8,931 bases of DNA from positions 1-8,931 of the forward strand of contig JACPYZ010000087.1 in the NCBI GenBank assembly GCA_016195765.1. Reading direction: 5' to 3'. This DNA is from Candidatus Curtissbacteria bacterium. GTDB lineage: Bacteria > Patescibacteriota > Microgenomatia > Curtissbacterales > GWA2-41-24. The notes under the pieces are model-generated. The model saw only the letters and a program-made list of their open reading frames with translations. It was not told the origin of the DNA and did not search any database. A program made the position numbers and the translations under genes. Below, piece after piece: positions 1 through 6,174 of this stretch (position 1 is its first letter; each line of letters starts with the position of its first letter).

Positions 1-26
1 CTTCTAAACCTACTTCTCGAGGATTT

Positions 27-731
27 GTGAGCAGAAAATTGTCTATGGCGCTCGTTGCGGCTACCGCAGTAGGCGCGGCATGGGGTTTGGCAGGTTGCGG
101 TGATGATTCTACTTCTGGTGATAGTTCGACCCCTGCTAGTACGGCCATTGTTCGTGGAGTGGAGCAAGGTAAATGCAAAGCAGTGCAGATAGATTTATCT
201 GGCAAGCCGCTTGATTCATATTGGGTTCATCAAGCTTCTGGTACTTGGGATGAGCGTGCTTTTAAAGACGACGGATCCAGATTTAGAAGAGCGCTTTTGA
301 TCTTGGAAGGAATGAGAGATCCAAAGACTCGTGATTTGCAGTGTCTTTACGACGAACTAAAAGCTAAAAATAAAGGTATCGAATATTCCAAAAACGGAGA
401 AGTTTTTGACCCTAAAGATGGTGAAGAATATTGGATTATTGACCCTCCAAGTAGTGAGCCTGGAATTGCTTTAAGAAATGAACCGAAAGATATTGCCAAA
501 TTTTTTAACCACAAAGGTTATGTGTATGAAGATAGCATAGTGAAAATTATTGGTGAACCCATAGAAGAAGTAGATACTTTTGGGAGAAAGCATACTTGGT
601 ACAAGGTAAGGGTGATACAAAAGAGTGCTAATTTTGAAAACCCTGCGATTGCTGAAGTGGGAGATGAAGGTTATTTTGAGAGAAAGTGGCTTGACGAAAA
701 GGTAGAACAAACTGCTGGGCAAGTTAATTGA
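27..731 (+). CDS. Putative lipoprotein with C-terminal SH3-like domain
   Basis: A secreted, membrane-anchored lipoprotein of unknown role. Residues 1-23 form a signal peptide: two basic residues (R3, K4), a hydrophobic stretch, then the lipobox L21-A-G-C24, with C24 the expected lipidated cysteine. A Ser/Thr/Gly/Asp-rich linker follows (25-40). The middle (41-140) is not recognised. Residues about 146-224 look like a bacterial SH3 (SH3_3-type) fold: a GIALRNEP opening, GYVYEDSIVKIIGEP, an aromatic W191-Y-K-V-R-V strand and a closing GYFERKWLDE. Such domains usually bind cell-wall or protein ligands; that is family knowledge and no ligand is visible here. The GTG start at 27 keeps the basic N-terminus, whereas the ATG at 45 would lose it. 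A GAGGA lies only 3 nt upstream. The frame is open to the left edge, so an earlier start outside the window is possible. Confidence 0.75.
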   Translation: MSRKLSMALVAATAVGAAWGLAGCGDDSTSGDSSTPASTAIVRGVEQGKCKAVQIDLSGKPLDSYWVHQASGTWDERAFKDDGSRFRRALLILEGMRDPKTRDLQCLYDELKAKNKGIEYSKNGEVFDPKDGEEYWIIDPPSSEPGIALRNEPKDIAKFFNHKGYVYEDSIVKIIGEPIEEVDTFGRKHTWYKVRVIQKSANFENPAIAEVGDEGYFERKWLDEKVEQTAGQVN

Positions 732-737
732 CATTTC

Positions 738-1133
738 ATGCCTGAAAGAGGAAGACGTCCCAGACAAGTTGTAGTTATGGCTGCCCGCGAGAAGCCTTAT
801 CAGGGTGGTCCTGAGGTTGTGTTGACGGTTGGTGAAGGCTTTGCGTTTATTGATGGAAATATCAGAGATGGGACAATTATTGTTGCATCACTTGTAAGGG
901 TTATAGATCACAGAAAATATCGTTTGGATTTTGCTGAAAAAGTTGGTCGTTGGGGTCAGCCATTTAGAGGTTCGAAAGCACTTAGGGTAGAGGACACTTA
1001 TTCCATTGGTGGTACTAGATGTCGCTTTAGTGCAAGCTTTGATGGGGACGGCGGTTTAAAATTCGTTTTTCCCCAAGTAGACGTACAGATACAAAAAGTG
1101 AGTAGCGACGGAGAGCTGCTTTTGCCACGATAG
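738..1133 (+). CDS. Small hypothetical protein, beta-rich, faintly CsrA-like
   Basis: I do not recognise this 131-residue protein. It begins 6 nt after the lipoprotein stop, so the two are probably co-transcribed. No Shine-Dalgarno is visible; an alternative ATG lies at 777 (residue 14), and the Arg-rich first 13 residues may be leader. No signal peptide or membrane segment is seen. Residues 26-125 alternate hydrophobic and polar residues as in beta strands. Residues about 83-119 (EDTYSIGG, then RCRF, GLKFVFP and VDVQIQK) follow the spacing of a CsrA domain (GExIxIG, strand, GxxVrlGIxAP, VxVxR). Residues 27-60 (VVLTVGEGFAFIDG onwards) give a weaker second echo. The CsrA resemblance is pattern-level and could be chance, and the key CsrA arginines are not clearly present. 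There is no hairpin-plus-T terminator after the stop. Confidence 0.6.
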   Translation: MPERGRRPRQVVVMAAREKPYQGGPEVVLTVGEGFAFIDGNIRDGTIIVASLVRVIDHRKYRLDFAEKVGRWGQPFRGSKALRVEDTYSIGGTRCRFSASFDGDGGLKFVFPQVDVQIQKVSSDGELLLPR

Positions 1134-1171
1134 GGTCTGGTCGTATTGTTCACATAATATAGTTATCGGGC

Positions 1172-1200
1172 TTGACTTAAGGCTGTATTTACCGCATAAT
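1172..1200 (+). promoter_or_regulatory. Sigma-70-type promoter of the fic-ligase operon
   Basis: TTGACT at 1172-1177 (5 of 6 to the -35 consensus) and CATAAT at 1195-1200 (5 of 6 to the -10 consensus) are separated by exactly 17 nt. Transcription would start near 1207, giving a leader of about 33 nt before the Fic ATG at 1240. It lies in the largest gap upstream of a three-gene unit whose genes are 0-2 nt apart, so it probably drives all three. Confidence 0.7.
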
Positions 1201-1207
1201 TAACGCA

Positions 1208-1229
1208 CTACTACGCTAAAGCTTAGTAG
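1208..1229 (+). promoter_or_regulatory. 5'-terminal hairpin in the fic leader
   Basis: CTACTA (1208-1213) pairs with TAGTAG (1224-1229). After one C/T mismatch, GC (1215-1216) pairs with GC (1221-1222) around a small loop. The stem begins within a base or two of the predicted transcription start. No T-tract follows, so it is not a terminator. It may protect the 5' end of the mRNA or affect translation of the Fic gene, whose ATG begins 10 nt beyond it. Function is inferred. Confidence 0.45.
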
Positions 1230-1239
1230 AGTAAGCAGA

Positions 1240-2289
1240 ATGTATTCTCCTAAGTTCACGATAAATTCCAATGTTTTGAAGTATATTGGCCGCATAGAGG
1301 CGGCTAAGGAAATGATAGAAAGCGCACCTTTGGTGCCTGCTTATGAGGCTAAATTTAGACAAGAAGCTGTGATTCGGACTGTTCACCATGGAACTCATAT
1401 CGAAGGAAATGATTTGGATACCGGTGAAGTTGCGGCAGTTTTAGAAGGTGAACAAATTGTTGGAAGAGACCGCGATATTCAAGAGGTTTTGAATTATCGA
1501 GAGGTGCTGCATTTTATCGATCGCAGAAAAAAAGGTGATCTGAGTGAAAAGGATCTTTTAAAAATCCATTTACTTACAGTTGAAAAAGTCCTTTCGAAGG
1601 ATAAATCTGGAAATTTTAGAACAACACAGGTTGTTATTAAGAACAGTAAAACTGGCGAGGTTAGCTTTACTCCACCTAGATCTTACGAAGTCAAAGGGCT
1701 CGTTGCCGATTTTTTGAAGTGGCTAAACAGTAGTGGAGGAAGAGATATGCACCCTGTGCTGCGAGCTGGCATCGCCCATTATGCTCTAGCCTACATTCAC
1801 CCTTTTGTCGATGGTAACGGAAGAACTGCCAGAGCTTTTGCAACACTAGTGATGTTTTCCGAAGGTTACGATATTAAAAAATTCTTCTCTTTGGAAGAGT
1901 TTTATGACAGGAATGCCGGAAGGTATTACGCCACTTTGCAGAGTGTCTCTAATCAAAAAGCAGAGCTTGCTGCTAAGGATTTGACTGGTTGGTTAGAATA
2001 CTTTTGCGAAGGCTTAGCAGAGGAGCTGGAAAGGGTTAAGGAGCGTGTTAAGAAGCTCTCACTAGATAGTCGTCTTAAAGGTAGAACAGGCCAAATTGCG
2101 CTTTCTGAGAGGCAGATGAAGCTTGTTGAGTATATGGAAACGTATGGGTCTGTTAGCAATAGCCAGTGGAGAAACTTGCTTCGAGATTTTAGTGACGATA
2201 CAATTTTGCGAGACCTTAAAGATTTGCAGAAAAAAGGACTAATTAAGAAAAAAGGCAGCACGAAGGGAGCTGTTTATATTTTGAAATAA
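1240..2289 (+). CDS. Fic family protein AMPylase with C-terminal winged helix
   Basis: Fic enzymes usually transfer AMP from ATP to a Ser, Thr or Tyr hydroxyl of a target protein. The core motif HPFVDGNGRTAR is complete at residues 187-198, with catalytic H187, D191, the phosphate-binding GNG and R195 and R198. The target-binding flap is visible at about 125-147 (NFRTTQVVI to FTPP). The N-terminal segment 48-57 (VHHGTHIEGN) is the inhibitory helix of class II Fic proteins: E55 is the glutamate that blocks the ATP gamma-phosphate. The usual Ser/Thr four residues before it is G51, with T52 next. Residues about 284-349 form a winged helix-turn-helix (ERQMKLVEYM to DLQKKGLIKK), common in this subgroup and possibly DNA-binding or autoregulatory. 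At 349 residues it has normal length. The ATG at 1240 is the first in frame, with no strong Shine-Dalgarno. It heads a tight unit with an unknown gene and a DNA ligase. The target cannot be read from sequence. Confidence 0.93.
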   Translation: MYSPKFTINSNVLKYIGRIEAAKEMIESAPLVPAYEAKFRQEAVIRTVHHGTHIEGNDLDTGEVAAVLEGEQIVGRDRDIQEVLNYREVLHFIDRRKKGDLSEKDLLKIHLLTVEKVLSKDKSGNFRTTQVVIKNSKTGEVSFTPPRSYEVKGLVADFLKWLNSSGGRDMHPVLRAGIAHYALAYIHPFVDGNGRTARAFATLVMFSEGYDIKKFFSLEEFYDRNAGRYYATLQSVSNQKAELAAKDLTGWLEYFCEGLAEELERVKERVKKLSLDSRLKGRTGQIALSERQMKLVEYMETYGSVSNSQWRNLLRDFSDDTILRDLKDLQKKGLIKKKGSTKGAVYILK

Positions 2290-2291
2290 TT

Positions 2292-2741
2292 ATGAAATCA
2301 GCAAATGAATACATGAATATCCCTAACAGAAAGATCTTGACTGCTCAAGAACATGCTTTTATTGGAAGTGGCTTAGAACAGCATGACCCTGAATTATTAA
2401 CGAATTCTTTTTTTATGCCGGGCGCTTTATTTCATGGAGTTAGTAGAGACGAAGTAATTGCCCTAAGAAAACAACAAGAGGCTATTGCTTCTCCTTCGGC
2501 GATGCTTCTTTACGATGGCGTACCCGAAGATGCATTCTGGACGATGGTCATGAAGCTTTCGGATTTGGATAGTGAAGGTAACACTGTTAACAGAGAACCA
2601 GAAATAATTGGTATTGATAAAGGTGATGGGGTAATGGTTACAGCTTCGGAAGAACTGTCAAAATATACGCTTTCAGAATCTGGTAGACGGCAGATGTTTT
2701 TACCAGAAGGACTTAGGGCCGATCTCGAAGGTAGAAAGTAA
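2292..2741 (+). CDS. Hypothetical protein between fic and ligase
   Basis: I do not recognise this 149-residue protein. It starts 2 nt after the Fic stop and its TAA abuts the ligase ATG, so it is almost certainly translated from the same mRNA. No signal peptide, membrane helix or cysteine is seen. It is acidic with mixed helix and strand character: a helical SRDEVIALRKQQEAI near residues 51-65, then strands and loops such as PEIIGIDKGDGVMVTA at 103-118. The context could mean a Fic partner or substrate, or an unrelated passenger, and nothing in the sequence decides this. The Fic protein carries its own inhibitory motif, so an antitoxin role for this gene is not required. No Shine-Dalgarno is visible; other ATGs lie at residues 8 and 42. 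Confidence 0.65.
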   Translation: MKSANEYMNIPNRKILTAQEHAFIGSGLEQHDPELLTNSFFMPGALFHGVSRDEVIALRKQQEAIASPSAMLLYDGVPEDAFWTMVMKLSDLDSEGNTVNREPEIIGIDKGDGVMVTASEELSKYTLSESGRRQMFLPEGLRADLEGRK

Positions 2742-4487
2742 ATGACATTTTCTAATTTAGCCAAGTATTACGAACAATTAGAAGCGACAAGCAAAAGGCT
2801 TGAGCTTATTGATATTTTGTCGCGGCTTTTTAAAGAATCGGATGCTACTGAAATTGGCAAGATTTGTTATCTGATTCAAGGTAGGGTCGCACCATTTTTT
2901 GAAGCAACAGAAATTGGGATGGCGGAATCTGGAGTGGCTTCGGCGATTGCCCGTGCATACGGAGTGGATAAAGAGCAGGTTGTAAAACTTTACCGCAAGC
3001 TAGGAAATATGGGGCTTACCGCAAGTAAGCTGGCGGAAAATTCGAAATCCGAAGCTCGAAATTCGAAACTTTCAGTTGCTGAGGTATTTGAATCATTGCG
3101 TAAGATTGCGGAGTTTAGTGGGGAAGGAACAGTTGAAAATAAAGTATCAACGCTGGCTGCTATTTTGCAGAAAGTAGACCCGATTTCTGCAAAACATCTT
3201 GCCAATATTCCGCTTGGGACTTTGAGGCTTGGAATTGGAGACCCGACTGTGATGGATGCGCTTTCGATTGCCAAAACTGGAGACAAAAAATTGCGACCAC
3301 TTATTGAGGATGCTTATAACAAAACTAGTGATTTAGGATATGTTGCCGAAACGTTTTTCAAATATGGTGCCAAAGGACTTGAGAAGGTGGAACTTATTGT
3401 TGGCAAGCCTGTGCGTCCTGCGCTTGCAGAACGAACACCTTCGGCAGACGAAGCGGTTAAAAGGCTAGGTACAGAGTTTGCCGCTGAGCCGAAGTTTGAT
3501 GGTTTTCGCGTAGCCGTGCACAAAAACGGTAACGAGGTGCATTTGTTTTCCAGAAACCTAGAAGATACAACTTTGGCATTTCCGGACTTGGTAAATGGTG
3601 CAAAATTAGAACTTAAATGTAAAAGTTGCATTCTTGAAGGGGAAGCAATTGCTTATAATCCGCTGACAGAAGAATTTTTGCCTTTCCAGGAAACAACTAA
3701 GCGCAGACGTAAGTATAACGTTGAAGAAAAGGCAAAAGAGCTGCCTCTTGTCTTGTTTGCCTTTGATGTTTTGTACCTAAACGGACGCGACATTACCCAG
3801 AAACCATACAAAGAAAGAAGAAAGTTATTGGAATCGATTGTTCCTGCGGACGGCAAAGTTATGAGAATTGCAGAAGAGCGAATAATGCACAACTCGAGTG
3901 ACGTTTTGAAGTTTTTTAACGAAGCGATTTCGGAGGGATTAGAAGGGCTGATGTTAAAAAAACTAGATGCGCCATATAAAGCTGGCGGCAGGGGGTTCCA
4001 TTGGATAAAGTTTAAACGCAGCCAATCTGGAGACTTAAGCGACACTGTCGATTGTGTTTTGCTAGGAGTTTACTCCGGTCGGGGGAAGCGCACCGATTTT
4101 GGTGTTGGAGGACTTTTGGTTGGTGTTTATGACAAGAAACAAGACAAGTTTGCCACGATTTCTAGACTCGGTACAGGTTTGACAGATGAGGAATTCAGGT
4201 ATGTAAACGAACTTGCTGGGAAGCTGAAAGTGGATCACAAGCCAGCAAGAGTTGTTTCTAAAGTTGAACCTACAATTTGGCTTGAACCGAAAGTGGTTTT
4301 GGAGGTTTACGCTGACGAGATTACAAAATCCCCAAATCATACAGCAGGTGAGGATGAAAACGGGATAGGTTATGCATTGAGGTTCCCTAGGCTTGTAAAA
4401 TTTCGAGATGATCGCCAGCCAGAAGACTGCACAACTGTTGATGAGATTCTAAAGATGGCTAAACAGCAATACGTAAAGAAAAAGTAG
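2742..4487 (+). CDS. lig: ATP-dependent DNA ligase, archaeal/LigB type
   Basis: Seals nicks by adenylating itself, moving AMP to the 5' phosphate and closing the phosphodiester bond. Residues 1-215 form the helical DNA-binding domain (SGEGTVENK, then LGTLRLGIGDPTVMDALS). The nucleotidyltransferase domain has motif I K251-F-D-G-F-R256, with K251 the AMP-accepting lysine; motif III SRNLED (270-275); E299; motif IIIa with F341; motif IV EGLMLK (401-406); and motif V WIKFK (421-425). An OB-fold domain follows to the C-terminus. The length of 581 matches full archaeal-type enzymes; most bacteria rely on NAD-dependent LigA instead, though Patescibacteria are known to carry ATP-dependent ligases. 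The ATG directly follows the previous stop, with GAAGG (2727-2731) 10 nt upstream. The interdomain linker at residues 100-109 is encoded by a TTCGAA-rich repeat. Whether a LigA exists elsewhere in the genome cannot be seen. Confidence 0.95.
   Translation: MTFSNLAKYYEQLEATSKRLELIDILSRLFKESDATEIGKICYLIQGRVAPFFEATEIGMAESGVASAIARAYGVDKEQVVKLYRKLGNMGLTASKLAENSKSEARNSKLSVAEVFESLRKIAEFSGEGTVENKVSTLAAILQKVDPISAKHLANIPLGTLRLGIGDPTVMDALSIAKTGDKKLRPLIEDAYNKTSDLGYVAETFFKYGAKGLEKVELIVGKPVRPALAERTPSADEAVKRLGTEFAAEPKFDGFRVAVHKNGNEVHLFSRNLEDTTLAFPDLVNGAKLELKCKSCILEGEAIAYNPLTEEFLPFQETTKRRRKYNVEEKAKELPLVLFAFDVLYLNGRDITQKPYKERRKLLESIVPADGKVMRIAEERIMHNSSDVLKFFNEAISEGLEGLMLKKLDAPYKAGGRGFHWIKFKRSQSGDLSDTVDCVLLGVYSGRGKRTDFGVGGLLVGVYDKKQDKFATISRLGTGLTDEEFRYVNELAGKLKVDHKPARVVSKVEPTIWLEPKVVLEVYADEITKSPNHTAGEDENGIGYALRFPRLVKFRDDRQPEDCTTVDEILKMAKQQYVKKK
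3041..3067 (+). repeat. TTCGAA-rich imperfect palindrome inside ligase gene
   Basis: A 27-nt segment starts and ends with TTCGAA and holds further CGAA units (about 3049-3053 and 3057-3060). Compared with its own reverse complement, roughly 19 of 27 positions agree. It is read in frame as residues 100-109 (NSKSEARNSK), between two conserved parts of the DNA-binding domain where archaeal ligases have a variable linker. A perfect 6-bp inverted repeat, GCTTAC/GTAAGC (3014-3019 and 3025-3030), lies just upstream. From memory, short CGAAATTCGAA-type dispersed repeats giving NSK/RNSK peptides occur in some Patescibacteria genomes; only one copy is in this window, so dispersal cannot be shown. Confidence 0.45.
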
Positions 4488-4500
4488 CCCGACCCGGCGG

Positions 4501-4530
4501 TTGACAGATTTAGTCCTATAATTGTATAAT
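4501..4530 (+). promoter_or_regulatory. Near-perfect sigma-70 promoter
   Basis: TTGACA (4501-4506) and TATAAT (4525-4530) are both perfect consensus hexamers, 18 nt apart, with a likely start near 4537. A second perfect TATAAT lies at 4517-4522, but it is only 10 nt from the -35. It lies in the 103-nt gap after the ligase stop and points at the gene starting at 4591. This is the best promoter match in the window. Confidence 0.8.
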
Positions 4531-4539
4531 GAGCTATAT

Positions 4540-4568
4540 AACTCACGGCCAAACCCCGCGAGTTTTTT
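4540..4568 (+). terminator. Hairpin plus T-tract: terminator or attenuator
   Basis: AACTCACGG (4540-4548) pairs with CCGCGAGTT (4556-4564) with a single A/C mismatch, around a 7-nt loop, and runs into TTTTTT (4563-4568). This is the form of an intrinsic terminator. It can end the fic-ligase transcript, whose last stop is at 4487. It also lies only about 3 nt into any RNA begun at the 4501 promoter, so it could attenuate that transcript or act as a 5' stem-loop. Confidence 0.6.
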
Positions 4569-4590
4569 GTGGGAATAAAGATTAAAAACA

Positions 4591-5040
4591 ATGGATGAAC
4601 GTTATTTAGATCAAGATTTTAGTCGAGTATCAGCCAAAGCAATAAATGCTATTGGTACTTTGCGCGGCCTGGAAGCATTTACTAATTTAAGGGGAGACGG
4701 AACTACAGAAATAGACAGATCTTACGATCCTGAAATGTTTGACGATATCGTGGGTAGAAGAATTCAAGGTGTTTTGACTCACACCTTAGCGGGCATAGAC
4801 CAAATGCTTATTTATGATAAAAAAGTTAGGCTTGATGGGGTTTCCCGAAGAGCTTTTATGGTTGGGGAAACTGGTTTTGCATGTATTGCTCCTGAGACGC
4901 AAATGGGCTTGATTGACTTAGTTGCGGTTGCAAAACGTCGCAAGCCAAGGCCAGCTGCTGATTCTGAGTGGAAGCTTGTAAGCGCGCAGTTGATATGCAC
5001 GCTAGCTGCCAAAGCTGGAATTGCTCGTCCGGGCCAGTAA
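4591..5040 (+). CDS. Hypothetical protein behind a strong promoter
   Basis: I do not recognise this 149-residue protein. No signal peptide or membrane segment is seen. Residues 1-75 are mostly polar and helical in character (SAKAINAIGTLRGLEAF). Residues 80-120 are strand- and loop-like (DGVSRRAFMVGETGFACIAP), a basic patch KRRKPRP lies at about 115-121, and a final helix (WKLVSAQLICTLAAKAGI) ends the protein. The two cysteines are far apart and form no metal motif. It is the only gene between the 4501 promoter and the next start, so it may be monocistronic. The near-perfect promoter suggests high or constitutive expression unless the leader hairpin terminates it. No Shine-Dalgarno is visible in the A-rich bases before the ATG. 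Codon use appears similar to its neighbours. Confidence 0.65.
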   Translation: MDERYLDQDFSRVSAKAINAIGTLRGLEAFTNLRGDGTTEIDRSYDPEMFDDIVGRRIQGVLTHTLAGIDQMLIYDKKVRLDGVSRRAFMVGETGFACIAPETQMGLIDLVAVAKRRKPRPAADSEWKLVSAQLICTLAAKAGIARPGQ

Positions 5041-5072
5041 TTTTTCTTGCAAACATCTCTTCTTGATCGCCA

Positions 5073-5081
5073 TGCTAAAAT
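5073..5081 (+). promoter_or_regulatory. Possible extended -10 before uracil glycosylase
   Basis: TGCTAAAAT (5073-5081) fits an extended -10 (TGnTAnAAT-like), ending 6 nt before the GTG start at 5088. Transcription would begin at or next to the start codon, giving a leaderless mRNA. No convincing -35 is present at 17 nt; TTGCAA at 5047-5052 is too far upstream. The assignment is tentative. Confidence 0.4.
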
Positions 5082-5087
5082 TGGGCT

Positions 5088-5732
5088 GTGACAAAGCAAG
5101 AACGTCTTGCAAATCTTCGTGCGAGGATGGAGGCAGATATGAAGTTGCCTCTTAGGTTGGGTGCAACACAGCTGGTTTTTGGCGATGGCAACCCCGATAC
5201 ACAAGTTTATTTTTTAGGTGAAGCCCCTGGCTATTATGAAGATAAGCAAGGTAACCCTTTTGTGGGGCTCGCCGGTAAATTACTAGACAAATTACTGGAA
5301 GAAATTGGTCTTGAAAGGCCTAAAGTTTATATTTCTAATGTTGTAAGGTTTAGACCCCCAGGTAATCGTGACCCAGAACCAGATGAAATCGCGGCATTTA
5401 GGCCTTATGTTGATGAAGAGATTGAAATCATTGACCCCAAAATTATTGTGACCTTGGGGCGTTTTTCTATGGGTAAGTTTTTACCAGACGTAAAAATATC
5501 TCAAGTTCATGGAAAAGCTTTTAAGATTTCTTTTCAAGGAAAGCCGGTTTTGGTTTTGCCGATGTATCACCCGGCGGCGGCACTTCGTGCGGGAGCGATT
5601 TTAGAACAGTTGAGAGAAGATTTTAAATTGATCCGAAAGGCTTTGGACAGGGCAGATTTTACAGAAGTAATGCAGGTTTCGGATAATAAGGTTGAGGAAG
5701 GTTTGAAAACAGACCAATTAAGTTTGATATGA
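5088..5732 (+). CDS. udg: Family 4-type uracil-DNA glycosylase lacking all cysteines
   Basis: Removes uracil arising from cytosine deamination, starting base-excision repair. Motif A, GEAPGYYED (44-52), then GNPFVGLAGKLLD (55-67) with uracil-stacking F58, N84 in YISNVVRFRPPGNRDP, and the HP motif in PMYHPAAAL (H161) are the family 4 catalytic and DNA-binding elements. The usual family 4 enzyme has four cysteines binding a [4Fe-4S] cluster (CxxC before the first strand, KCRPPGNR, and a fourth about 15 residues later). Here these positions are D18, L20, F88 and F104, and the 214-residue protein has no cysteine anywhere. The catalytic motifs are intact, so it is probably active but cluster-free. 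GTG at 5088 is the only start that keeps the N-terminal helix; there is no Shine-Dalgarno and it may be leaderless. Its stop overlaps the next ATG by 4 nt. The last 25 residues are an unconserved polar tail. Confidence 0.92.
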   Translation: MTKQERLANLRARMEADMKLPLRLGATQLVFGDGNPDTQVYFLGEAPGYYEDKQGNPFVGLAGKLLDKLLEEIGLERPKVYISNVVRFRPPGNRDPEPDEIAAFRPYVDEEIEIIDPKIIVTLGRFSMGKFLPDVKISQVHGKAFKISFQGKPVLVLPMYHPAAALRAGAILEQLREDFKLIRKALDRADFTEVMQVSDNKVEEGLKTDQLSLI

Positions 5733-6064
5733 ACGGGAATCGTAATACTGTCGCTGCGATTTGTTACCTATTGGGGTTTATAACAGCGGCTGTGGTAATT
5801 TTTACAGAAGATCGCGATAAGTTTATTCGGTTTCATGCTTACCAATCTTTGTACGCGACAGGTGCTTTATTTGTTCTTAATATGGTTGTCGGATTAGTAC
5901 TTGGAAAAGTGGGATTACCGGCAATTCTAGTTGATCTAACTGGTGTTGTTATCTGGCTTTTAATTTTGGTTGTCTGTGTGGTTGGGTTTGTTTCTGGCTG
6001 GAAGGGTGATATTTATAAGTTTCCGCTGGTTGGTAATATAGCCGAGAAAAAGGCTAACAGCTAG
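5729..6064 (+). CDS. DUF4870-like three-helix inner-membrane protein
   Basis: A small integral membrane protein of unknown function. Hydrophobic segments lie at about residues 7-25, 44-60 and 65-91. Between the first two is the conserved FIRFHAYQSL (32-41), the hallmark of the DUF4870/Tic20-like family, whose members share [FV]RFHAxQ(S/A)L after helix 1. The C-terminus is polar with GDIYKFPLVGNIAEK. At 111 residues the length is typical. Its ATG overlaps the glycosylase TGA (ATGA), so translation is probably coupled, although the functions look unrelated. The 110 nt after its stop are very AT-rich and carry no clear GC hairpin terminator. Confidence 0.85.
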   Translation: MNGNRNTVAAICYLLGFITAAVVIFTEDRDKFIRFHAYQSLYATGALFVLNMVVGLVLGKVGLPAILVDLTGVVIWLLILVVCVVGFVSGWKGDIYKFPLVGNIAEKKANS

Positions 6065-6162
6065 ATATTTTTATTTTAGTAAAGCCGATTTTATTTAATT
6101 ACATTCAGTCTCGAAAATTAGATTTTGAATAATTAATGGAAGCTTTCTGATATTTTTTTCGT

Positions 6163-6168
6163 TATACT
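6163..6168 (+). promoter_or_regulatory. Possible -10 element directly upstream of pth
   Basis: TATACT (6163-6168) matches 5 of 6 positions of the -10 consensus and ends 6 nt before the ATG at 6175, so the mRNA would start at or beside the start codon. The -35 region is unclear. The 110-nt gap 6065-6174 is strongly AT-rich and holds no other recognisable element. This would be the promoter of the pth, alkyltransferase and acylphosphatase unit. Confidence 0.45.
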
Positions 6169-6174
6169 CAAAAA

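Noticed and set aside
471..767. Minus-strand frame of 98 codons over the lipoprotein gene
   Set aside because: It overlaps the SH3-like domain coding region and has no recognisable motif or promoter.
5010..5046. Possible terminator CTGG...CCAG followed by TTTTT after the 4591 gene
   Set aside because: The stem is only 4 bp with a loop of about 15 nt; too weak to call.
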